Origin: Rugalucina vietnamica
Lineage: Eukaryota > Mollusca > Bivalvia > Lucinida > Lucinidae
Direction of reading: 5' to 3'
DNA length: 64,000 nt
Assembly (NCBI GenBank): GCA_964017185.1
Contig: OZ024876.1
Coordinates: forward strand, 13,889,726-13,953,725
Position numbers and translations under genes: made by a program. How positions within the stretch are numbered: position 1 is the stretch's first letter; every line of letters begins with the position of its first letter. This document shows positions 33,110 to 41,883 of this stretch, in pieces. Under the pieces are notes generated by a model. That model saw only the letters and a program-made list of their open reading frames with translations. It ran no database searches and was not told the origin of the DNA.

Positions 33110-33944
33110 CAACTCAGGTCGTTCGATTTCAATATAAAATGAAATTAGAATCTTAATATTGAGCTGACATAATCACTTGAAAGGCTGCGTAACAAAGAAG
33201 GAATATGGTCCCTCCATATGAATGATCCCTCCATATGAACCAGGTTCCGGTTATAAAACCTTTCAATGCTCAACTCAGCTGAGACTGAAGTTTAAACTGC
33301 GTTTAAACATGTTAAAAATACTGAAATGGAATTCGCCAGCTGATACTGAAGTGGAATTCGCCAGCTGATAATGTCAGTGTCAAAAATTGTTGGCATTTTT
33401 ATTATAGTTAGTTTCAGAAACTAATCAAATAAGCAAATTCTTGCAAATTGCATATATTTTCTCATATTTTGACGTGTGTACCATTCCTTATTTGATTATA
33501 GAATACACTTATTATTAAATTGTTTTGTATTATTGCATAGGTCCCTTCAGGAGTATTGAAAACATACCGCGGAGCTACTCCCTCTGTTTTCAATACTCCC
33601 CTAGGGACCTAGAGAAAGTTTAATGAATGGAAAATCATGTTTGATCCCTATAGTGGTGCCTTTTACCGTATGTTTTGAAATACTCTTGTAGACACTATTA
33701 GATTTACTTGTAGTTGCCTCAGGCGAGGAGAAGATAGGGTAGAGTTACTGAGTATACTTGAAGTCTGTTTCTCTTGTCCAGAGCGGGCTGTAGTATTTTA
33801 TTGTGACACTGATTGGAACATCCATATGTATTTAGAGGTTTGTTACCTCTTCCTTACTCACATCCTCTACATCAAACCAAGTATGAAAGCTAGCGTTATA
33901 TGTACATGTATATGTTCATGGCTGGAATGATCTTTACAGATGTT
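33110..33944. other. No gene; small duplication and hairpin
   Basis: TGGAATTCGCCAGCTGATA occurs twice in tandem (33329-33372). 33540-33612 is a hairpin: TAGGTCCCTTCAGGAGTATTGAAAACA against TGTTTTCAATACTCCCCTAGGGACCTA. The rest is unremarkable flank of the LTR element. Confidence 0.6.
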
Positions 33945-34120
33945 GTTTTGTTATGTATGACAGTTACTTGTTGAAAGATGTGCATTCAGTACTGGTAAAC
34001 TTCCCAAGGGAGTATGCCCAGGAAAGTATGATGTTATACATATGATGTTTACTTGTTGTCCTTAGCAATTATTTACTTTTAGTGTCCCAGATATTGGACA
34101 TAAACAGGTTGTTTACTTCA

Positions 34121-34138
34121 GAATTTTCTAGAAATTTC
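34121..34138 (+). promoter_or_regulatory. Perfect four-unit heat shock element, U3 array 1
   Basis: GAA at 34121, TTC at 34126, GAA at 34131, TTC at 34136: four alternating pentamers in exact 5-base register. HSF1 trimers bind three or more such units. The 3' LTR repeats it at 40168-40185. Confidence 0.75.
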
Positions 34139-34198
34139 AAATTGTTCTTTGACGGAAAAGTCCGGAAAAATCTAAAAAAAAGAACCTGGAAAGATGTA

Positions 34199-34216
34199 GA
34201 ATCTTCTAGAAAAATC
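34199..34216 (+). promoter_or_regulatory. Heat shock element, U3 array 2
   Basis: GAA 34199, TTC 34204, GAA 34209 in register, then ATC (one mismatch) at 34214. Counterpart at 40251 in the 3' LTR. Confidence 0.7.
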
Positions 34217-34232
34217 TTTTTTTATGTCAAAA

Positions 34233-34255
34233 GAATATTGTGGAATTTTCTGGAA
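34233..34255 (+). promoter_or_regulatory. Heat shock element, U3 array 3
   Basis: GAA 34233, TTG 34238 (one mismatch), GAA 34243, TTC 34248, GAA 34253: five pentamers in register, four perfect. The base after the last GAA differs between LTRs but the array is kept in both. Confidence 0.7.
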
Positions 34256-34272
34256 TGATAATGGCCTCTCTA

Positions 34273-34285
34273 GAATATTCCAGAA
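34273..34285 (+). promoter_or_regulatory. Heat shock element, U3 array 4
   Basis: GAA 34273, TTC 34278, GAA 34283, with partial units CTC at 34268 and TTA at 34288. Confidence 0.7.
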
Positions 34286-34333
34286 CATTAAATTTTGGTA
34301 AACAACTTGTTATTTTTAGTATATGATATCATA

Positions 34334-34361
34334 GAATTTGCTGGAAGAATCCTGAATGTTC
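34334..34361 (+). promoter_or_regulatory. Promoter-proximal heat shock element, U3 array 5
   Basis: Six pentamers in register: GAA 34334, TGC 34339, GAA 34344, ATC 34349, GAA 34354, TTC 34359. Four are perfect and two have one mismatch. It ends eight bases before the TATA box, where HSF sites lie in heat shock promoters. Confidence 0.65.
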
Positions 34362-34369
34362 CTCAGTGC

Positions 34370-34377
34370 TATATAAG
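34370..34377 (+). promoter_or_regulatory. LTR TATA box
   Basis: TATATAAG, followed by GGGCTACAAATTTTC. Transcription would start about 25-30 bases downstream, near 34400, setting the U3/R border. Present at 40422 in the 3' LTR. Confidence 0.75.
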
Positions 34378-34787
34378 GGCTACAAATTTTCATAAGGACA
34401 ATCTTTGGGTACTGTTACTATTAAGAAGTCAAAATCTATCTTACTGGAATTTAAACTTATTCTTGGATTACTTTGTGATATTCGATTCTGGATTGGGACA
34501 TAGTGCTATTTTGAAACAAACTTTAATTCTTGGGATCAGAAACTGATACAGACTTGTGTTAAAAAATTCTGAGGGACATTCAGACATTCTTTAAGGAAAT
34601 TAACATCTTGAAAGGTATTGTACATTCATTTTTGTTTGATTGTATATATGCTTTTGATTGTTTCACATGTAATTACTGGTTAAATCACTTCTAAATAGAT
34701 TTGTTAAATTTTAAACAAAGCTTGTTGCTGGCTAACCAACTTGTTGGTTTCCTTAATCTTCTAGTTACGCCTGGCACGTAACAGAAT

Positions 34788-34805
34788 TGGGGGCTCGTCC
34801 GGGAT
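34788..34805 (+). promoter_or_regulatory. Primer binding site (tRNA-Pro type)
   Basis: TGGGGGCTCGTCCGGGAT, four bases after the LTR end. It is complementary to the 3' end of tRNA-Pro, as in several gammaretroviruses and some gypsy elements. This marks the minus-strand cDNA start. Confidence 0.9.
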
Positions 34806-34894
34806 TGAAATTTCTTGTGCACCAAATGTATTTAAAATTCTAAAGTATCTTCACTGTTTGCTGTTTAAATAGCTAAAGCCAGCAAAAAGCAACC

Positions 34895-37177
34895 ATGTCA
34901 TTCAAACTAAGTGACTTTATTGCTGCGCCTTCTCAGGAGCTGTTAGATAAGGCCAAAAAGAGTGACCTCTTAGACATAGCTGATCATTATGGGTTGTCAA
35001 ATATCAAGACTTCCATGTTAAAACATGAAATTAAGAACACTTTGATTCAGTTTTTTGTTGACGAGGAAATTTTTGATTCCTCGGCTACTTCTCAGATTCT
35101 AGTCACTCAGACTCACTTGCAGTTGAGGGAACTAGAAATCAAAAGACAAATTGAGATGGAAAAACTAAAATTTGAGTATGAAGAAAGAATAAGGTTGGAA
35201 ACTTTAGAGCGGGATGAAAGAATAAGGGCAGAAAAGGCCGAAAGGGAAGAAAGAATAAGATTGGAAACTTCAGAACGGGAAGAAAGAATGCATAAACAAA
35301 GGTTAGAAATGGAAGAACGAGAGAAGGAGAAACAAAGAGCTTTAGAATATGAAAAATTAGAACGAGAAGAACGGCTCGAAATTGAAAAAGAAAAATTGAG
35401 GTTTGAAAACGAAGAAAAAGAAAGAGAAAGGCTATTTCAGTTAAGAATCAAAGAAATTGAATTTAATGAAAAATCAAAATCAAAATCAAAATCTTTATCT
35501 TCAGACACAAGCAAAATATTTGATGTCACAAAACACATTCGTCTCGTTCCTCCATTTCAAGAAATAGAGGTTGACAAATATTTCTTACATTTTGAGAAGG
35601 TAGCAGAAAACTTGAAATGGCCAAAAGAGCATTGGGCCTTGCTTTTGCAAAGTGTTGTAATTGGTAAAGCTCCAGAAATTTACACTCAGCTTTCTCTTGA
35701 GCAAAGCTCAGATTATGATACAGTAAAGGAATTTATCCTTAAGGCTTATGAGCTGGTCCCTGAGGCATACAGGCAGAAATTTAGAGACTGTAGAAAAGAA
35801 CATGACCAGACTCATGTTGAGTTTGCTAGAACAAAAGAGCAACTATTTGATAGATGGTGGTCTTCAAAGAAAGTAGGTTCTGATCATGCAAAGCTAAGGC
35901 AGCTCATGCTTGTTGAGGAATTCAAACGGTGCATAAATTCTGATGTTAAGGCTTTCTTGAACGAAAGAGAAGTTGAAAACTTGGAAACAGCAGCACGTTT
36001 AGCTGATGACTATGCTTTGACTCATAAGGCTTCATTTGTCAACAAGCCATATCCTAGGAAACCATATAACCCTCAATCAAAGCAAATTACCCCTCAGTCA
36101 AAACCATATTCCCCTCAGTCCGGTCCCAAAGCCAATCCCAGTAATCCCACTGACAATTCCAGTCCAAAACCCAAATTTTCTAGTGAAAACAAAGGACAAA
36201 ATCCCTTATCCCAGCCAATTTGTAATTATTTTAAGAAAACTGGCCACATTATTTCTGAATGTTTGGCACTGAAACGAAAGAAAGAAAGAGAAAATCAAGA
36301 TAGTGCTAAACCGACAGGTCTCACCTCCTTAAAGGCTAAACCACGGTCTTGTATCCAGGAAGAAAACCCTATACTGACCAGAACTTGTAAAGAGTCAGTC
36401 TCTGAGGATTCTATTATGGAGATTTATGAACCATTCTTATCAGATGGTTTTGTGTCACTTAACAGTGACTCTGCCCAGTCTACCCCTATCAAAATCTTAC
36501 GAGATACCGGAGCTTCTCAATCCCTTATCTTGGCAGATACCTTGCCATTTTCCGAGAAGTCTTCTTCTGGGACAAGTGTCCTTATCCAGGGCGTAGAGTG
36601 TGGATTTGTTAACGTACCCCTCCATAATATCTATTTGTCCTCTGACTTAGTAACAGGTCCCGTGGCTGTAGGTATAAGACCTTCCTTACCCTTTAAAGGT
36701 ATTCATTTGCTGTTAGGCAATGATTTGGCAGGAGATAAGGTTGTGGTAAACCCACTTTTGACCAGCACACCATGTGTTGATCAACTGCCTGATCCCATTG
36801 AGCAGGAAATTCCTGACCTTTACCCTTCTTGTGCTGTTACTAGGGCAATGGCTAAGAAAGCCAAATTATATGATGGGATGCAGGACATAAATTTAACTGA
36901 CACTTTGATAGGTCAGTCTTTTAATAAAGAGATTTCAGCATCTCTTTCCCCTAGTCAGTCTGATATTCAGACTGACCCTAGCAATCCAAGGTCGGGGTCA
37001 GAAAATGACCTTTCACCCTCAACGTCAAATGATCAAGGTCATGACCAGCTGTCAAGGTCACAGCTTTGTAAAGAACAACACAGTGATCCTGAGATCTCGC
37101 CTTTATTTGAAAGGGCTTTTAATGAAAATGAAATATCACAGGTTCCTGTTTGCTATTATGTCAAAAATGGCATCTGA
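34895..37177 (+). CDS. Gag-protease of the Gmr1-like element
   Basis: 760 codons from the first ATG after the leader. An N-terminal helical segment (1-70) is followed by a long charged coiled coil rich in E/R/K (about 75-190). A capsid region (about 210-375) has a second half, starting PEAYRQKFRDCR at 289, that resembles the SCAN domain. The nucleocapsid has one CCHC-like knuckle (443-456) in which the second Cys is Phe446. The aspartic protease has LRDTGAS (Asp537) and LLLGNDLAG as the flap-side partner. Ends at TGA 37175; the downstream integrase is in the -1 frame. Gag, protease and integrase would be read as one polyprotein only by frameshifting. Confidence 0.9.
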   Translation: MSFKLSDFIAAPSQELLDKAKKSDLLDIADHYGLSNIKTSMLKHEIKNTLIQFFVDEEIFDSSATSQILVTQTHLQLRELEIKRQIEMEKLKFEYEERIRLETLERDERIRAEKAEREERIRLETSEREERMHKQRLEMEEREKEKQRALEYEKLEREERLEIEKEKLRFENEEKERERLFQLRIKEIEFNEKSKSKSKSLSSDTSKIFDVTKHIRLVPPFQEIEVDKYFLHFEKVAENLKWPKEHWALLLQSVVIGKAPEIYTQLSLEQSSDYDTVKEFILKAYELVPEAYRQKFRDCRKEHDQTHVEFARTKEQLFDRWWSSKKVGSDHAKLRQLMLVEEFKRCINSDVKAFLNEREVENLETAARLADDYALTHKASFVNKPYPRKPYNPQSKQITPQSKPYSPQSGPKANPSNPTDNSSPKPKFSSENKGQNPLSQPICNYFKKTGHIISECLALKRKKERENQDSAKPTGLTSLKAKPRSCIQEENPILTRTCKESVSEDSIMEIYEPFLSDGFVSLNSDSAQSTPIKILRDTGASQSLILADTLPFSEKSSSGTSVLIQGVECGFVNVPLHNIYLSSDLVTGPVAVGIRPSLPFKGIHLLLGNDLAGDKVVVNPLLTSTPCVDQLPDPIEQEIPDLYPSCAVTRAMAKKAKLYDGMQDINLTDTLIGQSFNKEISASLSPSQSDIQTDPSNPRSGSENDLSPSTSNDQGHDQLSRSQLCKEQHSDPEISPLFERAFNENEISQVPVCYYVKNGI
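36221..36262 (+). other. Damaged zinc knuckle in Gag
   Basis: The motif is C-N-Y-F-K-K-T-G-H-I-I-S-E-C. The canonical knuckle is C-x2-C-x4-H-x4-C; here the second Cys is replaced by Phe (codon 36230-36232). RNA packaging would probably be impaired. Confidence 0.8.
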
Positions 37178-38364
37178 TGAGAAAATGGCGTCCTCCGGAT
37201 GTCTCCGCAGAAGATGAGTGGACTGTTAACCACCAAATTGTGGTTCCTAGGGTTTATCGCCCTGAAATCTTAAACTTGGCTCATGAAACACCCATGTCAG
37301 GCCATTTAGGTGTAAATAAGACCTATCACAAGATTCTAAATCATTTCTACTGGCCAGGATTAAAATCTGATGTTTCACAGCATTGCAAATCCTGCCATAT
37401 TTGTCAAATGGTAGGAAAGCCCAATCAGACCATTCCAAAAGCTCAATTGCAGCCCATTCCTGCCTTTGATGAACCTTTCAGCAGAGTGATTATTGATTGT
37501 GTAGGTCCCTTACCCAAAACAAAGAAAGGTTGTGAATATCTTCTGACCATAATGTGTGCTTCAACTCGCTTTCCTGAAGCTATCCCACTCAGAAATATCA
37601 AGGCTAAAACAATAGTTAATGCACTTGTGAAGTTCTTCACATATGTAGGCCTCCCAAAATCTATCCAGTCAGACCAGGGCTCAAATTGTATGTCAGGAAT
37701 TTTTCAGCAAGTCATGTACGAACTTGGAATTAAGCAATACAAGTCATCGGCTTACCACACTGAAAGCAAAGGTGCCTTAGAAAGATTCCATCAAACTTTG
37801 AAAAACATGATCAGATCTTACTGCTTTGACACTGAAAAAGATTGGGATGAAGGCATACACTTGCTTCTATTTGCTGTAAGAGAATCTGTACAAGAGTCTC
37901 TGGGGTTCAGCCCATTTGAGCTTGTTTTTGGGCACACTGTACGTGGACCGTTAAAACTTCTAAAAGAGAAATTTCTCTCAGGTGATGACAGTTCTTTGAA
38001 CTTACTTCAGTATGTGTCTGATTTCAAAAACAGACTATCAAAGGCCTGTGATGCAGCTCGGTCCAATCTCAAATCTGCTCAAAGCAAAATGAAGATTCGT
38101 TATGATGAAAATGCTAAAGACAGAAATTTTGAACCTGGAGACAAGGTACTTGCTCTCTTGCCCATTCCTGGCAGACCTTTACAAGCTAGATATTATGGCC
38201 CGTATACTGTTGATAAAAAGTTAAGTGACGTGAATTACATTGTTAACACTCCTGGGAGGCGCAAGCAAAAACAGCTTTGTCACATTAATATGCTTAAAAA
38301 GTACATTGATAGAGATAGTAATGTTATTTCATCAGTAAATATAGTTAATTCTGTCCCTCATGAA
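37165..38364 (+). CDS. Integrase of the Gmr1-like element
   Basis: Open in the -1 frame relative to Gag. The region joins Gag near KNGI/LMRKWRPP, so it is taken to start around 37165-37175 rather than at an internal start. An N-terminal HHCC zinc-binding domain (HETPMSGHLG, then CKSCHICQ) is followed by the DDE core: IDCVGPLP, SDQGSN and SKGALERFHQ with 35 residues between second Asp and Glu. The GPY/F module is FEPGDKVLALLPIPG and QARYYGPYTV. No chromodomain. The open frame runs to 38499, but homology passes to the RT frame near 38364-38378. Confidence 0.9.
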
Positions 38365-39848
38365 CAAAATCAAATGACTCTGAGGACTTCAACTTGGAGA
38401 AATCTGATCCCTCGTCATCGAAACTCCAGAATTCTGACATACTACAGAATCTTGATCAGAAACTGTCTCACCTTGATTCAGACAAAAGACTTGAACTGAA
38501 ACAGTTAGTTCTCGAATATGAGCACTTATTTCCGGACATTCCATCCAGAACTGACAAAATCTATCATGATGTTGACACTATTGAAGGTTCAAAACCTGTA
38601 AAGCAACATCCTTACAGAATGAACCCTGTAAAACAGCAATATCTTAGGGAAGAAGTTCAATATTTGCTGGACAATGATTTCATTGAACCCAGCCAAAGTG
38701 AATGGAGTTCTCCTTGTATTCTTGTACCAAAGCCAGACGGGACATTTAGAATGTGCACAGACTATCGAAAAGTCAATTCTGTCACTAAAACAGACACTTT
38801 TACCATCCCACGAATCGATGACTGCATTGATAATATTGGACATGCCAAGTATGTTACAAAGTTCAATCTGCTAAAGGGATTTTGGCAGATACCCCTCACG
38901 GACAGAGCAAAGGAGATCTCGGCATTTGTTACACCAGATGGACTGTACCAGTATAAAGTCATGCCATTTGGAATGAAGAACTCGCCTGCGACTTTTCAGC
39001 GGCTGGTCAACAGTTTGATTTCCAATCTGGATGGCTGTAAAGCCTATATCGACGACGCTATTATCTTCAGTGAGGAGTGGCAACAACACTTGCAGACAAT
39101 CAGAACATTCTTTGACCGGCTAAGTGATGCTAAACTAACTGTGAACTTGGCAAAAAGTGAATTTTGCCATGCAAACTTGACATTTCTTGGACACATTGTA
39201 GGTCAAGGTCAGGTAAAACCTGTAGAAGCTAAAGTTGAGGCTATCTCAGATTTTCCTGTACCTACTAGCAAAAGACAACTGATGCGCTTTCTGGGTATGG
39301 CTGGATATTACAGGAAATTCTGCAACAACTTCTCGGCTATAGCTGAGCCTCTGACAAACTTGCTTGGTAAGAAGGCCAAGTATGTTTGGACAGATGACTG
39401 CCAGAAGTCATTTGATAAGTTCAAGGCCATACTTAGAAGTGCTCCGCTTCTCTTAGCACCAAGTTTTGACAAAGAGTTCAAGTTGGCTGTAGATGCCAGT
39501 GATGTTGGTGCAGGCAGTGTATTGTTGCAAGAAGATGACAATGGTGTTGACCATCCTGTTTGTTATTTTTCCAAAAAGTTTAACAAGCATCAGAGAAATT
39601 ACTCTACCATAGAGAAAGAGTGCCTATCTCTAATCCTTGCGCTTCAGCACTTTGAAGTTTACTTAGCTTCTTCACATGCACCAATTGTTGTCTTCAGTGA
39701 CCACAATCCACTGACTTTCATACATAAAATGAAAAACAAGAACCAGCTTTTACTCAGGTGGAGTCTCATGTTGCAAGAGCACAATCTTGACATCAGACAT
39801 ATCCGAGGAAGAGATAATATCATTCCAGACACCCTAAGCAGAGCTTAA
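38364..39848 (+). CDS. Reverse transcriptase-RNase H of the Gmr1-like element
   Basis: Open from a stop at 38361 and again in the -1 frame relative to integrase. RT: DNDFIEPSQSEWSSPCILV, DGTFRMCTDYRKVN, motif A, YKVMPFGMKNSPATFQRLVN, AYIDDAIIFS (motif C) and LTFLGHIVG. RNase H: LAVDASDVGAGSVL (Asp), YSTIEKECLSLI (Glu) and FSDHNPLTFI (Asp). In motif A the sequence is KFNLLKGFWQ where the family has Asp; the codon at 38865-38867 is AAT. A catalytic metal ligand is therefore missing and this copy should lack polymerase activity. Ends TAA 39846-39848, followed by a spacer and the polypurine tract. Confidence 0.9.
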   Translation, partial: TKSNDSEDFNLEKSDPSSSKLQNSDILQNLDQKLSHLDSDKRLELKQLVLEYEHLFPDIPSRTDKIYHDVDTIEGSKPVKQHPYRMNPVKQQYLREEVQYLLDNDFIEPSQSEWSSPCILVPKPDGTFRMCTDYRKVNSVTKTDTFTIPRIDDCIDNIGHAKYVTKFNLLKGFWQIPLTDRAKEISAFVTPDGLYQYKVMPFGMKNSPATFQRLVNSLISNLDGCKAYIDDAIIFSEEWQQHLQTIRTFFDRLSDAKLTVNLAKSEFCHANLTFLGHIVGQGQVKPVEAKVEAISDFPVPTSKRQLMRFLGMAGYYRKFCNNFSAIAEPLTNLLGKKAKYVWTDDCQKSFDKFKAILRSAPLLLAPSFDKEFKLAVDASDVGAGSVLLQEDDNGVDHPVCYFSKKFNKHQRNYSTIEKECLSLILALQHFEVYLASSHAPIVVFSDHNPLTFIHKMKNKNQLLLRWSLMLQEHNLDIRHIRGRDNIIPDTLSRA

Positions 39849-39983
39849 GTGCCTCTACAATGCTGATGTCCAGCTTTGTGTTGTTGTATTTGATTAGTTT
39901 TGCACAAATTTTGCTAAACATATTGTATACAATTATCCAGTATTGCAAAAGAAATCTTTATTTTATAAAACTTTCTTTTCTTT

Positions 39984-39995
39984 GAAGAGGGGAAG
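39984..39995 (+). promoter_or_regulatory. Polypurine tract
   Basis: GAAGAGGGGAAG immediately before the 3' LTR; the primer for plus-strand DNA synthesis. Confidence 0.9.
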
Positions 39996-40834
39996 TGTTA
40001 TGTATGACAGTTACTTGTTGAAAGATGTGCATTCAGTACTGGTAAACTTCCCAAAGGAGTATGCCCAGGAAAGTATGATGTTATACATATGATGTTTACT
40101 TGTTGTCCTTAGCAATTATTTACTTTTAGTGTCCCAGATATTGGACATAAACAGGTTGTTTACTTCAGAATTTTCTAGAAATTTCAAATTGTTCTTTGAC
40201 GGAAAAGTCCGGAAAAATCTAAAAAAAAAAAAAGAACCTGGAAAGATGTAGAATCTTCTAGAAAAATCTTTTTTTATGTCAAAAGAATATTGTGGAATTT
40301 TCTGGAAGGATAATGGCCTCTCTAGAATATTCCAGAACATTAAATTTTGGTAAACAACTTGTTATTTTTAGTATATGATATCATAGAATTTGCTGGAAGA
40401 ATCCTGAATGTTCCTCAGTGCTATATAAGGGCTACAAATTTTCATAAGGACAATCTTTGGGTACTGTTACTATTAAGAAGTCAAAATCTATCTTACTGGA
40501 ATTTAAACTTATTCTTGGATTACTTTGTGATATTCGATTCTGGATTGGGACATAGTGCTATTTTGAAACAAACTTTAATTCTTGGGATCAGAAACTGATA
40601 CAGACTTGTGTTAAAAATTCTGAGGGACATTCAGACATTCTTTAAGGAAATTAACATCTTGAAAGGTATTGTACATTCATTTTTGTTTGATTGTATATAT
40701 GCTTTTGATTGTTTCACATGTAATTACTGGTTAAATCACTTCTAAATAGAGTTGTTAAATTTTAAACAAAGCTTGTTGCTGGCTAACCAACTTGTTGGTT
40801 TCCTTAATCTTCTAGTTACGCCTGGCACGTAACA
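39996..40834 (+). repeat. 3' LTR
   Basis: 839 bp, TG...CA ends. It has the same five heat-shock-element arrays (first at 40168, last ending about 40413) and TATA box (40422). Differences from the 5' LTR include G to A near 40054, T to G near 40308, T to G near 40751, 13 instead of 8 A after 40220, and one A fewer near 40615. Confidence 0.95.
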
Positions 40835-40984
40835 GTTTGTTTGCATTTATATCTTACGTCCCACGTGCATGTAAAAGGTAGGGACGTATGGAGAAAGGAC
40901 GTATCATCCAAAATACTGGAGAACCTACGACAAGAAAGATTCCCTATACAGATTTTATGTTTTATGCCAGCAGTTTTATGCCAA

Positions 40985-41250
40985 AACGTGTCCATATAAT
41001 GAATATCCCCTTAAACCCCACTTTTATAAAGCAAAACTGGTGTATGCAGGCGTATACCTATTTTTCTTATTTTTGGTCCAAAACATAGATTGTGGGTACT
41101 CGTTAGAACCGCTTCGCCGGGGCGGTTCTAACGTGTACCCACAATCTATGTTTTAGAGCAAAAATAAGAAAAATATCATAATTTTCCAACTGAAAATTTT
41201 CAATTTTTACAACTCAGGAAAAATCTGTATATCGCATGAGCACGTTGGTC
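40985..41250 (+). mobile_element. Second-family hairpin MITE, near-complete copy
   Basis: CGTGTCCATATAATGAATATCC, CCCACTTTTATAAAGC, CAAAACATAGATTGTGGGTA, then CGTTAGAACCGCTTCG and its inverse, and the inverse arm ending GCATGAGCACGTT. The hairpin loop is a GGCGGTTCTAACG palindrome. Confidence 0.75.
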
Positions 41251-41305
41251 TGTCTGTACTAGAATCGACACCAACAACAGACGCATCATTTATGGTTTTA
41301 TTATT

Positions 41306-41541
41306 TGAGCCGCCCCATGGGAAAACCAACAATCTGCATAGGCGAAAACAAAGGCGCAGATCAGCTTCGCGGTAACCGCGAAGCTGATCAGCGCCTGTGT
41401 TTTCGCTACTCGGATAGTACAATTCCTCCTCTACTTAACTCCAAAATTTCAAGCTTTTAGCCTGCTTCTGAAGCTGTACAGGCCGGTTTGTGTCAGACCT
41501 GAACGGAAACCACATTGTTGGTTTTCCCACGAGGCGGCTCA
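41306..41541 (+). mobile_element. Hairpin MITE, complete copy
   Basis: TIRs TGAGCCGCCCCATGGGAAAAC and the inverse ending GGCGGCTCA; perfect inner arms GCGCAGATCAGCTTCGCG with GTAAC at the centre. The best-preserved copy of the family. Confidence 0.85.
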
Positions 41542-41640
41542 TTTATTTCCATACGGGCTAATCAATTCTGTGGCCTTTGGTTAAGGAATTTATTGCCTGC
41601 TTGAGACAAAAGATCTTGTTTCTGCTATATTGAACGAACA

Positions 41641-41883
41641 CGAGCCGCGTCATGAGAAAACCAACATTTTACATATGCGTAAACAAAGGCGCAGATCAGC
41701 TTCGCAGTAACTGCAAAGCTGATAAGCACCTTTTTTTTTCGCTACACGATTAGTACAATTCTTCTACATGTACTTTCTAAATACGAATTTTCCAGCCTCT
41801 AGCCATCTTATGTGCTTGTACAGTTCGGTTTGTGTCGGACCTGTTCGGACACCATATTGTTGGTTTTCTCATGATGCGGCTCA
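41641..41883 (+). mobile_element. Hairpin MITE copy
   Basis: CGAGCCGCGTCATGAGAAAAC to CATGATGCGGCTCA. Inner arms GCAGATCAGCTTCGC and GCAAAGCTGATAAGC are slightly decayed. Lies 100 bp from the previous copy in the same orientation. Confidence 0.8.

Larger units (their letters stand above)
33949..34783 (+). repeat. 5' LTR
   Basis: Starts TGTTATGTATGACAG and ends GGCACGTAACA, giving the TG...CA ends. U3 carries five heat-shock-element-like arrays and a TATA box at 34370. R and U5 follow; no AATAAA was seen. Confidence 0.95.
33949..40834 (+). mobile_element. Complete Ty3/gypsy LTR retrotransposon, Gmr1-like order
   Basis: 6.9-kb element with LTRs of 835 and 839 bp, 4-bp target duplication GTTT (33945-33948 and 40835-40838), tRNA-Pro-type primer site, Gag-PR, INT and RT-RH frames and a polypurine tract. 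The two LTRs differ by about four substitutions and two length changes in A-runs, so insertion is recent. Integrase precedes RT, the order of Ty1/copia and of the Gmr1-like branch of Ty3/gypsy, while RT and INT sequences are gypsy-type. No env frame was seen. Confidence 0.95.

Noticed and set aside
34295..34546. 83-codon open frame identical in both LTRs (34295-34546, 40347-40598)
   Set aside because: It overlaps the promoter elements and TATA box. Identity follows from LTR duplication, and it has no ATG start or recognisable motif.
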